Below, in pieces: positions 1-9,887 of a stretch of DNA of 64,000 nucleotides. The notes below the pieces were generated by a model. The model was not told the DNA's origin and ran no database searches. It was given only the letters and a program-made list of their open reading frames with translations. Both the position numbers and the translations under genes were made by a program. The DNA is taken from contig NC_049991.1 of NCBI RefSeq assembly GCF_000003815.2, positions 22,044,139 through 22,108,138 on the forward strand, read 5' to 3'. Position 1 is the stretch's first letter. The number at the start of each line of letters is the position of its first letter. This stretch comes from Branchiostoma floridae. Taxonomy: Eukaryota > Chordata > Leptocardii > Amphioxiformes > Branchiostomatidae.

Positions 1-912
1 GGACTGATGGAGGCGGATGCATGCCGAGATCAAGATTATGCGAAGTTCGGTTTTCCACCTGGCGGAATTGAAGGTAGCTTCGTATTTGTGTCTGTATTGA
101 TCAGGCCACAGCAAGTAAATTTAATGGATGACATCAACGTGCGCATTAATTTTTGCCTGATTTCAGAAAATTATACAAGAATTTTTTTTCTTCGGAGATG
201 ACGAGAAAATATCAAAATGGGCAAATATATTGTGTTGTAGGCTAATGGTTGTACATGTACTTGTAGAAGTGACACTAGCCAGGCAGCCATGACTGAAGTG
301 AAACTAAAAATTTTGTTAGATAGTTGTAAAACTGGCCCCAATATGGAATATGGAGTGTAGTTGCCAATTGTCAGTAATTGATACCAGTCTACCACACTAG
401 TGCCACCTTTACTACACCATTTCACGTCTTGAATACAGAAATAATTGGCTTGTAGGCTGTGATACAATGCTTCGTCGCTTTAATTTTTAAACGTTTATTG
501 CGTATATTTGGAAAATTTAGCCATCTTGTTTTTTTTCTACCCGTCTTGTTTAATTTCGCAATACCTCACTGTTTTTGCCGTCTGCAGAGGATGTCATCCA
601 TAAAATTCACTTGCTGTGGCCTCACGAGCGTGTCAGGGGAAAGTCGCCATCTTTCCACGAGCGTAGCGGCTTGTCACAAAATATAGGCCGACTTGTCGCA
701 CACCAGCACTGTCGAAGGACACAATGTAACAAAGTAACGATATGTGACAACAGTCCAATACAAAGCAACAGAGAGAATGATTTGGAAACATTCAATTAAT
801 CTATTATTCCTGCTTTTTATGATTACCAAAGGTAATGAATATCAATGGCTGTTGACCGTGATTTTCACTATTTCTTTATCGTTGAAATACCTACTCCTGC
901 CATGTTCCGTAG
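1..912. other. intron or upstream sequence with no recognised gene
   Basis: Presumed intron upstream of the first discoidin-gene exon. Open frames here are short, lack family signatures and lack convincing paired splice sites. Nothing else was recognised. Confidence 0.4.
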
Positions 913-3150
913 GCATTCGAAAGGCGGCTTGCTGCCATGGAGGCCTGTCAGGATGCCGCCCTGGAGGATCTGTCCTCCCATCAGAACCAGACGGCCACCC
1001 GGCAAGAGGAGCGGTTCGCTGGTAAGATTTACTCTCAGGGCTCACGTGCGGCTGCGGCTGGGTTTTGTTAAAGAGATGGAATAGGAACCTCGACAAAAAC
1101 GCAGTTCCGAACGACTTCTTAAGCTTCCGATCCAGGCATTTTCCCTCCTCCAGGATTCTAAACCAATGGGGTCGGGCGTGGCGTAACTGGTAGAGTGTTC
1201 GGCTCGAAATCTAGAAGGTCCCCACCGTGCCCCCGACGCTGTGCCCTCGGGAAAGGCACTTTACACGATGTTCCTCACTTCACCCAGGTGTAAAAAAGGG
1301 GTACCTGACTTCGGTCGGGGAGGTAAAAGACTATCTTTATACCTTCTGTCTGTACTGTGTATGTGGCACTGTTAATATATGTTACAAAACTCGAGTGCAG
1401 TGCCACATTGTCCCCGTCTGTCCAAAAGCAAATACAAAACAAATTCTAAACCAGACCGTATTTCCATCTCCAGATTTCTGCCGGACCAGGCGCATGGGCA
1501 TGTCAACCGGCGATATTCCGGACAGCAGCATCACTGCATCATCCTACTTCAGTGACCGGTGGGCGCCTGCAAAAGCCAGGTTTGGTATCAACGGGAACTG
1601 GATACCGAGGAGAGTAAATGCGAAAGCGGAGTGGCTGAAGGTACACGTTTATAACCTGAATGTCTAATCTGTTTCAGGTTTTGGTCATGAAGTCCAATCG
1701 ACACGCTGTTTTGATGACGTAGGCTGTACCCCGTGTAAAGCCTACGTCACATTTCCTACCCAGGGCCCTGCAGGGCTCTGCCACATTTTTTATGACGTAG
1801 GTTGTACCTGCAGGAGAGCCGGGTGTATGGCGTCATCACACATTTTTATGACGTAGACTGTACCTGCAAGAGACTCTCGTGTATGACGTCATCGCCCATT
1901 TTTATGATGTAATTTGTACCTGTGTAACTACAGATAGACCTGGGCCAGGAGACTCTCGTGTATGGCGTCATCACTCATTTATATGACGTAAGCTGTACCT
2001 GTGTAACTCCAGGTAGACCTGGGCCAGGAGAGCCGAGTGTATGGCGTCATTACACATTTTTATGACGTAATTTGTATGTGTGTAACTCCAGGTAGACCTG
2101 GGCCAGGAGAGCCGAGTGTATGGCGTCATCACCCAGGGCCGCCCGGAGATTGACCGGTGGACGATAACGTACAAGCTGTCCTTCAGCACGGACGGGCAGA
2201 CCTGGACCACGTACGCCGGCACAGACGGCTCCGAGAAGGTACTTACGGTTACAGTTCCTGATACAAGTAGCTAATAACCCACCACATGAGTGGACGACAC
2301 ATAAGTTAGACGGACATCACATGGATTAGACGGACGACATATTGGTTAGACGGAGACCACATGGGTTAGACGGACACCACATGGGTTAGACGGATACATG
2401 GGTTAGACGGACATCACGTGGGTTAGACGGACGGCGCATGGGTTAGACGGACGGCGCATGGGTTAGACGGACGGCACATGGGTTAGACCGACGCCACATG
2501 GGTTAGATGGACGCCACATGGGTTAGATGGTCACCACATGGGTTAGATGGACACCACATGGGTTAGATGGATACCACATGGGTTAGACGGACGCCACATG
2601 GGTTAGACGGACGCCACATGGGTTAGATGGTCACCACATGGGTTAGATGGACACCACATGGGTTAGATGGATACCACATGGGTTAGATGGACACCACATG
2701 GGTTAGACGGACGACACATGGGCTAGATGGACACGTGGGTTAGACGGACGACTCATATGGTAAGATAAACACCACATGGGTTAGACGGACGTAACATAGG
2801 TATGACGGAGTCCACGTAGGTTATCACATCGGTTAGACAGCAGTCACGTTGGTAAGACGGCATCCACTTTGGTTAGAAGGACGCCACATAATGCACATTC
2901 AAATCCGAACACAAGGACTTCTTTCAATTCCTACAAATGCCCTTTCCACGGTTTGAAATGACCCTAGCTCCTCCCCCTGTGTCTATAGGTGTTCCAAGGG
3001 AACTATGACCGGTCCTCGCCGGTGTACAACTTCCTGGACTCGCCTGTGACGACGCGGCATGTCCGGTTCCACCCTCTAACGCACCAGGGGCTGCGTGCAG
3101 CTGTGAGGATGGAGATACTGGGATGTCCCACGGAGCTACTGTTACAGTAG
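913..3150 (+). CDS. F5/8 type C (discoidin) domain protein, 3' part of gene, four exons
   Basis: Four coding exons join in phase: 913-1021, 1474-1640, 2092-2238 and 2989-3150 (stop TAG 3148-3150). The first encodes a charged, probably coiled-coil stretch (AFERRLAAMEACQDAALEDL). The next three encode one discoidin domain: an opening Cys with GDIPDSSITASS, then WLK, VDLGQESRVYGVITQGR, YKLSFSTDGQTW, and the closing VRFHPL...RMEILGC, which is the family's typical end. Such domains bind lipids, glycans or collagen, usually outside the cell. The protein ends ten residues after the final Cys. Upstream exons lie outside the window or were not recognised in 1-912. The family is clear; the specific gene is not. 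Odd feature: the third exon's acceptor and first ~45 coding bases are tandemly repeated upstream. Confidence 0.82.
1166..1442 (+). mobile_element. tRNA-derived SINE with 11-bp target-site duplication
   Basis: The head looks like a tRNA promoter (GGCGTAACTGGTAGAG as A box, then a weak B-box region). A body follows with GGGAAAGGCACTTTACACGA and CACTTCACCCAGGTGTAAA, a block I recognise as common in invertebrate SINEs. The tail is A-rich (AAATACAAAACAA). The element is flanked by ATTCTAAACCA at 1155-1165 and 1443-1453, a perfect 11-bp duplication. The right copy lies only 20 bp before the acceptor of the exon at 1474. Confidence 0.72.
1780..2135 (+). repeat. ~79-bp tandem repeat containing splice acceptor and exon start
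   Basis: The unit runs TATGACGTAAnnTGTACCTG, TGTAACTCCAG, GTAGACCTGGGCCAGGAG, then GTATGGCGTCATCAC. The last copy (from 2092) is the real 5' end of a discoidin exon. Clear copies begin near 1926 and 2003, and more degenerate ones near 1800 and 1860. Copies near 2003 and 2082 both keep an intact AG acceptor and the VDLGQE...YGVI coding sequence. Confidence 0.8.
2281..2885. repeat. intronic minisatellite, ~21-bp unit
   Basis: About 28 copies of a unit close to ACATGGGTTAGACGGACGCC, with variants at the last positions, becoming degenerate after ~2750. It lies in the last intron of the discoidin gene and contains no exon sequence. Confidence 0.9.
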
Positions 3151-4690
3151 CAGTGTCTGCCATGCTGGATGATTAAACGATAACGTTATAAAATCTTTTG
3201 TAATCGCCGTTTCTTTACACATAAGTTTGGTACTCATCCGGAAGAAAGACCGTCTATAATTTGGTATCTACTAACATAGTAATAAGTTAATTGCAAATTT
3301 CTGCTTGGAGGCTACTTGCAAGTGCATGTAACACGACAAGAAATGACAATGGAGAACGGTGTAGCATGATTCTACTCTAATCTAAGGAAGACTCTCATAG
3401 CGATTCTAAGGAATGATATAATGAGTAAATGCTAACTTGTTGGGTCCGACTTCTTGTTCTGAGACATTGGAAGATAAATGCTTCCGCTTTACCTGTAATA
3501 TGTTGGTTTTGTGACGTTAGGAAGAGAGTAATCTACTTTTTGTCTGTAAACGTTGAGAACTATCATGGTGGTCAGTAAAGTAGAGCTCATTGTTAATGCA
3601 AATTTTCAACTTACCTTCCAGTTTCTAGGCTTAATTATTCTATATGGTAGTCAACATTTGTACCATAAACAATTGAGTGGTGTGCCAGTATGAAATTTAA
3701 ATACGAATTAATGTATTGAAAATGATTACTTTTGCCACTATAAGTTTCCTAGTGCCACAGATTGTGCTCTAGTAGACAAATGTAGCAATGTTTGTTCACC
3801 ATTTCAGTTGCGTTTGTGACAATCAAAAGCAGAAACTTGGATTTTCCACCTGTTGTTTACCGAAGTTGTGACGATTGGAAGTTTATCTGACCAGCACTGA
3901 TATGAAAATAACAGTATGAATGAAGGCTATTATTAATAAGCTTTACATGACCAACACATAACGAAAATTGAGACGTCACAAATTTTCGGCTGACTCAATG
4001 GACCTGTCTACTGCTACTTCCGGGACGTGACATAAGAGACACGTGACTACAGCAATGGGCCATAGGTGACTTGAAAAATCTCAAATTACACTCCATTTTG
4101 CTGGACAAAGTCAACAACTTAGATTCGGAGCCAGACTTTTTCTATTCAAGAAAAGTGAAGTAAGCTGTATACAGTCGTGGTTTGTTTGTTTGTTTGTTTT
4201 ATTGGGATCTCCATTAGCGGTACCAACGAAGTGGTACCGCTATTCTTCCAGGAGTTACCATACGACATCGAGCAGAGACGGGGGGCGACACAGATTATCT
4301 GGCACTTACGACTCATTGCTGCATTCACGTGTCTTCATAATGGCAATTAATTTTTGTATGGTAATTGCGTATTTATTGTGCTGTAAGCAGTTTTTTCGCC
4401 TTTATATACTTTCAGAAACGCATCACAGTCTTTCCTTGACACATGATTTAATTTGTTAACAAGATTCTACTTTTGAAACTTATATAGTAATGGCCTACTG
4501 CACTTCAGTCTGAATCTCATGAATTTCTTTAATGTTAAGACGAAGAAGAAGCTTTGTGCTGCTTTGACACTGTAGACAATGGGATGGATTTTAAACGAAG
4601 TAAAAAATTCTATGTTTGCAAAGTTAAGACAATCATTGAGTCAATACGCAGTTTCATGTAATACATGATAAAACTCTTGGTGTATAATAT
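3151..4690. other. intergenic; holds one dispersed repeat
   Basis: No gene recognised between the discoidin gene and TASP1. About 3960-4080 resembles 60270-60360 in the same orientation (AAATTTTCGGC, ACTTCCGG, ACGTGACnnnnGACACGTGACT). About 4250-4335 resembles 60345-60420 inverted (GTGTCGCCCCCCGTCTCTG), so this is a dispersed element present twice in the window. A GTTT microsatellite sits at 4183-4199. Confidence 0.5.
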
Positions 4691-4990
4691 CTTTAGATAC
4701 ATCCTCTGTCAACACGAGCTGTCCTGACCTCTGATGTTAAGGTCATAAAAAATCTGTCACCTGGCTTGTCCTGCATGACCTATGACCTGCTAGGTCATCT
4801 CAAAAATAACCTGTCACCACAGCTTGTCCTGAACTATGACCTGCTGGGTCATCTCACAAAACAGTATTCTATCACCAAAAGTATTCTATTCAACAAAACC
4901 TCTACTTGTCTTGACCTCTGACCTCTGGGATCACCTCACAAAACAACCTTCTGTCACCACGGCCTGGCCTGACCTCTGACCTGCAGGCAG
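4690..4990. repeat. degenerate tandem repeat overlapping the TASP1 C-terminal codons
   Basis: A ~60-bp unit (GACCTCTGACCTG, GGTCATCTCAAAA, AACCTGTCACCAC) is repeated about four times. The copy at about 4917-4975 contains the final TASP1 codons and the stop at 4931-4933; the others lie in the 3' flank. Confidence 0.65.
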
Positions 4991-7497
4991 ACGTGACATC
5001 CTGACCTGTGGCCTGTCGTCGCGTGTGGAGATGAACCCGACACACATGCTGTCCGCCGTGTGACCCCACATGACCTCCACAGCCGGGTCACTCTCACCTT
5101 CGACCTCTTCACATCTCAGGAGAATAACGCCTCCGATTTTCTTATCTACGTTTCTAAGGAAGGGAGAATGAAGGAACTTGGACTTGAGCGCCTGGTCTAA
5201 GGAACGGTTTGTGTCCTCCCCTCGCAGGACAGACTCCGCACACTCTCTCGCCAGCAAGGTCTGCATGATGTGCTCCCCACAGCCTGTAGTACTGCAGGCC
5301 ACAGACAGGGGGCTCTCCTGCACTGCCCAGCAGCCGCAGCCGTACATGGCAGCGTGACCCAGCCGGCCCGGCTGCTTCAGCGCCAGCCCGCCACTCGACA
5401 CCGCCGCACTCACGTTACCGAGCGCGTCCATGGCAACGGCACCAACCGTGTCCAATCGGATGTCCCCACTCGTATCCATGGCAACAGGCCTGACAGTGTC
5501 CAATCGGATGTCCGAGTCTGACCAGTCTTGTACAGCGGACTTGGAGTGCACCAGTGACTGTTCTCCATGGTCAAACCTGCCTGCCCTTCCAGAACTCACA
5601 CCTGTCCCTGCCTCACCTGAAATGCTCGACAGCCTCCCTTTGTCTGAGATGTCTTCATCTCTTTTCTTGCCCAGATCTCCTTCACCCTGGAAGGACCCTC
5701 CTTCCTCCGAAGTACAAGTATCCTGCAAGGTGTTGCCGTCTCCTTGACCCTGAACCAGCACATGTAAGACATCCTTGCTTGTTCCTTGTAAGACATTTCT
5801 GTCTCCTTGACCCAGTTCTACTTTATTGGCAGTACTTTGTAAGACATGTTCATCACCTTGACCTTGTACTTCCATCCTAGTACACACCCTTTTCCCAGCC
5901 CCTTGCCCGTGCTGTGCTGAAGCCCTCCTCTTGTGTGAGTCTGAGCGTTCCTTCCTGCGCTGCTCTGCAGCTGCCAGCCTCTCCATGTACCTGGAAAATG
6001 GAGTTTCACAAAGACTGATACAAACTGGGTCCCATTTGTATTCTCCCATTCGTATTTTCCAAGAACTATCGTAAGTGGAATTTGTTATCACCAAGTACAG
6101 TAGGGGCATCTTCTCTGGATAGCTTTAAAGAACGCTTGCAGATAGATGTGCAAAAGTTAGGTGTGACGGGTCGTTCAGTGTAAAGTGTATTATAACCAGC
6201 TGTTGCAAAGTTGGTGTGTGTGCCTGCGAAGTTGGTGTGTTACACCGAAGGGCAGTTATACTGGCAATATAGATACAGAAGCTGGTGTGTTACGCACAAA
6301 AGTGATGAGCCGCCTCAACTTTTTCAACCCTAATAACTGTTACAGTTACTGTAGTACTATATTTGCTAGACAACTCATTAGTTTATGTGCTTTGCCATCC
6401 TCCCAATGACGGTTTTAGCTTGTCCCACCTATAGCTTTTGCATGCTGAAACTATCACGCTCGTACCCAGCGCCGCGAAGAAGCCATAGGTTTAGATTGTG
6501 GGCTCAACCAATACACAAATAAAACTATATGGAATCCACTAATTAAAGGACGCTGTGGAGGAGCGTGTGAAACTATAGTGAGAGCAACTGACATAATCTT
6601 GAATCCTGAAGCAATGGATTCTGGGAAGTTTGAAAATGGTGAATACCTCTTGTAGTTTGCAGCAGACTTTTCGGTGACCAGTTTTTTCCCATCAGCCCCC
6701 TGGATGCCGCGCTGCCTGGCCCAGCTCTCAGCCCCCCTCCCCACCAGCACTGAGGGCGAAACCCGACCCAGGGTCATCGGACCGGCCCACTGCTCCTCCA
6801 GGAGGGTCCGTGCAGCCAGAACGGGATTCCGGAGAGAGCTAACCGCTCCAACCTGAAACAGGGGTACAACACAGGGTTTTTGTAATGAAAATGGGGGGAT
6901 CTCGGTAGCCTATCACGTCAGGCCAGGTAGACAGCCCAGACTTTTCATTAAACCCCTGTGGCTTATAAGTTACATCATCATTGATCATCCTCTGTCTATG
7001 GGGTGCAAGTAGGTTACAGTGCTATTGAAAGCTACATTGTAGCCTCTACCAGGCTCTGTGATTCGATAGAAATTGGACAAATAGGGGTCCGGTTGGGATA
7101 ATGGTTCTACTCGGCCGACTGACTCCCCTATCTGTCCAATTTCTACAAAATTTAATAGACCGCCGAACCATGGAGCCTGGTAGAGGCTAGCTACAATGAT
7201 GCCCGTACGTACCGCGCCGAAGAGGCGGGTCTCCCCGTCCATGACGCCGGCGTCGCACTCCACGGTCCCGCCGAGCGTAAGGTTGGCTCCGGTGCCGGCG
7301 TTGGTGCAGGGGGCGTCCTCCAGCGCGGCCACGGCGGCGCAGGCGGCCTCCCGCGCCGATCCCCCCGCCCGGAGTCGTGCCAACCCCGCCCGCAGAGCCG
7401 CGCGGCACGCCCGGGCGTACACAGGAGCCTCCCTCACGGAGTGGTACCCCGTGCCCAGGTGCACCGCCACCACACCGAGACCACCGTCTGCAGACAT
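4931..7497 (-). CDS. TASP1: threonine aspartase 1 (taspase 1), three exons, complete
   Basis: An Ntn-hydrolase of the asparaginase-2 fold. In animals it cuts MLL and TFIIA precursors after Asp, and activates itself by cleaving before a Thr. Exons 7213-7497, 6647-6852 and 4931-5990 total 1551 nt, or 516 residues. The start Met fits because an in-frame TGA lies 17 codons upstream. Exon 1 has HLGTGYHS, TNAGTGANL and ECDAGVMDG; exon 2 has VGAVSSLRNPV and VLVGRGAESWA. Exon 3 has the linker, the catalytic DTVGAVAMDALGN, AAVSSGGLALKQPG, YGCGCWA, GCGEH and WGHTADSMCVGF. It is longer than human (about 420) because the linker before the catalytic Thr is expanded with VQGQGD...VLQ-type repeats. The segment around the catalytic Thr is duplicated (see findings). 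Confidence 0.93.
5460..5522 (-). repeat. 48-bp tandem duplication of the TASP1 catalytic-threonine segment
   Basis: On the coding strand two 16-codon units follow each other: DIRLDTVRPVAMDTSG, then DIRLDTVGAVAMDALG. The second matches the family's autocleavage and catalytic segment (D before TVGAV) and continues into NVSAAVSSGG. The first has the same D-T-V step but RP in place of GA. Confidence 0.88.
6168..6290. repeat. dispersed repeat, second copy at 16085-16203 inverted
   Basis: It shares GGTCGTTCnGTGTAA, TATAACCAGCTG, GTGCCTGC, GGTGTGTTA and ATATAGATACAG with the reverse complement of 16085-16203. The other copy ends in a (TATCTG)n run, suggesting a SINE-like tail. It lies in TASP1 intron 2. 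Confidence 0.55.
7034..7199. mobile_element. palindromic MITE-like element beside the TASP1 exon 1 donor
   Basis: The arms CATTGTAGCCTCTACCAGGC and its inverse (GCCTGGTAGAGGCTAGCTACAATG) face each other. An inner pair, TAGAAATTGGACA..ATAGGGG, matches CCCCTAT..TGTCCAATTTCTA. The inner end lies about 13 bp from the donor that ends exon 1 at 7213. Confidence 0.7.
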
Positions 7498-8042
7498 CCT
7501 GGTCGCAAGGAGTAGGGCGAGAAGTCAAGCTTTTAGTGTCAGAACTGTGTCCAACTGCGTTACCAGAACACTGTGAACTGCTTCAAAAACAAGATAGACG
7601 GATACATTGAAGCCGTGCTCGACGGAGGAGCGACAGTGGGCTACCCAACTTCCAGTTCCTGACCGCGGAGGTACTACAGTCTTTGCGGTTCAGGTAAATT
7701 CTTCTCTATATCATCAACGGAACGGAAAAATTCATTGTTTCACCGCCATCTTGTTTTCAACTTTGACCCTTGACCTATGACGTACATAATTATCCAAATA
7801 ATGTCGCAGTTGTTCAGATACATTGTAAAGTACTCCAGACGAACCAAAGTAGCACTCTGTCCTGGCTGGTACACTCAAGAAAAGAAAGCCGCTTTCTTAG
7901 TTTAATGTTAAAACATTTGGATCATGGTAAATATCTACAGCAACAATCGCAATCAGTAAATCTACTACTAGTAATGAATGTATTGTAAGTGCCTCAGCTG
8001 GCTACAGTAGGTATATATATATACATATATATATATGAAGTA
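7498..8042. other. TASP1 upstream region; no gene recognised
   Basis: This should include the TASP1 promoter and 5' UTR, but no specific site can be defended. A TA-rich microsatellite at 8010-8034 directly precedes the retrotransposon. Confidence 0.4.
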
Positions 8043-8467
8043 AGGACGCCCTATCCAACCACACAGACCCAATAGTTATATTCCACATTATTGGTGTAAA
8101 TGAGTGAAAACGAGAGTGCTTGGAGTGTGCGGACGTTGTTTGGAGAGCTCCCGTTTTCGAAGCCTTTTACCGCGTAAAGAAGGCTTTTTGAACGGTTTTC
8201 TCTCTCACTAAATAAGTGTACTCGCATCAACAACACATCAGAGCCACAGTGGGGTCTTTGATGAAAGAGAAGAGGACATTTTTTACAGTCTACAGTGGAA
8301 TCCTTCTGACGCCGGACCAAGTGGGGGAGGGCGCCATCTTCGAAACTACCCAAGCCAACCCTCCGTATCCACCAAGCTACCATACCAAAGTTCATTTTCC
8401 TCTGCCGAACAGGACGGACTGGCCACAGAATCCTCGGAGCTACAGTAGGACCTGACCACAGTAAGGC

Positions 8468-9880
8468 TTGCCTATTTTAGTCAGCAATAGCTACATATTT
8501 GTGGAAGCTGAGTCAAAATGGGGAGGGCGCCATTTTGAAATTACCATAACAACAAACCCAAGCCAACCCAGGCCAAGCAGGCGCCATCTTGGTTTTCCTT
8601 GGTCTGGTATGTATACAAGAGCTCAGAAAAAGAAACAAGAAAACGAAGGAAAGCAAAGCATAGACCCTATAGATCTTGACCTTGCAAACAGTGACCAAGA
8701 AAAACAGAACATTCAGGGAAAGCCAGGAGACCACAGGACACTCAGAGATAGGAGTAAGAAGCAATCAGATAGCCAAGATCAGACTGCTGAAAAACGCAAA
8801 CCAACTCAAAGAAGCAACACACTGCCACGCAAACCAACAACATCAACTAAGAAAGTAGAAAAACTAGCACCAGTAGAAGAAGTTGAGGCTGACGAGGAAG
8901 ACTGTGTATGTGGATGTGACCACCCAGAAGGAGGGCGTTGGATCTGTTGCGACTCTTGTGACAAATGGTGGCATAACACATGTGCCAAGTTATCCTACAA
9001 GGTATGTGACTTCCTCACAAAAAACAAAGAACCATTCCACTGTGCACACTGTATCACACAAGAACTGAATGACAAGCCATACCACCCTATTGATATCCCA
9101 CACAAAGAAGTGAATACTCAAGGCACAGCTAAAGATAGCCATATCCAAGATCTCTCTAATCACATTGTGCTGATTGATGGGATACCCCAACCTGAGCAGT
9201 ACAAAAACAGCGGGAAGATCATTGCAGAGATTGCCAGAAACAAACCACACTGTGCCCACAACATCGACCTCGCATACCTACTCCCTAGAGGGGGTATAGC
9301 TGTTCACTGCAAAAACTCTAAAGCCACAGAAGACCTACTGCAACCCTGGCAAGACGGTGCCTTTAACGCCAATAGCGAACAACTATCAAGCCATAAAGCA
9401 GACCAATCATACGGAAAAAGGGCAATCCTCAAGAACATTACTCCTGAAGCAACAGAAGAAGAAATTGAACAAACCATACTCAAACAAACTAGCATCCAAG
9501 TCAAGGCACACAGATACCGCTATCAAGACACTGGCAAACCACTAAGGGTTGTAAGAGTTGATGCTACACTTGGGCAACTTAACGATCTCTTCCTACAAAC
9601 CCTGACAATAAGAGGGGATACTATAACAGTTGAAACCTACCGAAGCAAGAAGACCACCCCGATCAGGTGCTACAATTGCCACAAGCTTGGACACATAGCC
9701 AGACTGTGCAAAGAGGAACCCAGCTGTGTCAGGTGCGGAGGGCACAAAGCACACCCCGATCCTTGCAAACCGAAGTGTGTCAACTGCAGTGGCACACACT
9801 CTGCCAACGACCCAAGGTGTCGAGAATTCCAGGCAATCAAGCAGAGGCTGGAAGAACGACACCTCAGGCATCATCGGTAA
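8468..9880 (+). CDS. LINE ORF1: PHD finger and zinc-knuckle nucleic-acid-binding protein
   Basis: 470 residues from the first Met; a later Met at about 8609 (MYTRAQKKKQ) may be the true start, since the preceding part reads like 5' UTR. A lysine- and glutamine-rich basic region is followed by a PHD-type finger (CVCGCDHPEGGRWICCDSCD, then WWHNTC and FHCAHC). The C-terminus has CCHC knuckles (CYNCHKLGHIARLC, CVRCGGHKAHPDPC, CVNCSGTHSANDPRC). This is the usual layout of an ORF1 that packages element RNA; PHD-bearing ORF1 proteins are known in several LINE groups. ORF2 begins just after its stop. Confidence 0.85.
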   Translation: MPILVSNSYIFVEAESKWGGRHFEITITTNPSQPRPSRRHLGFPWSGMYTRAQKKKQENEGKQSIDPIDLDLANSDQEKQNIQGKPGDHRTLRDRSKKQSDSQDQTAEKRKPTQRSNTLPRKPTTSTKKVEKLAPVEEVEADEEDCVCGCDHPEGGRWICCDSCDKWWHNTCAKLSYKVCDFLTKNKEPFHCAHCITQELNDKPYHPIDIPHKEVNTQGTAKDSHIQDLSNHIVLIDGIPQPEQYKNSGKIIAEIARNKPHCAHNIDLAYLLPRGGIAVHCKNSKATEDLLQPWQDGAFNANSEQLSSHKADQSYGKRAILKNITPEATEEEIEQTILKQTSIQVKAHRYRYQDTGKPLRVVRVDATLGQLNDLFLQTLTIRGDTITVETYRSKKTTPIRCYNCHKLGHIARLCKEEPSCVRCGGHKAHPDPCKPKCVNCSGTHSANDPRCREFQAIKQRLEERHLRHHR

Positions 9881-9887
9881 CCAAGGC

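Noticed and set aside
7187-7576. Overlapping open frames of 113 and 126 codons opposite or beside TASP1 exon 1
   Set aside because: GC-rich shadows of the real exon; the TASP1 frame carries all the family motifs.
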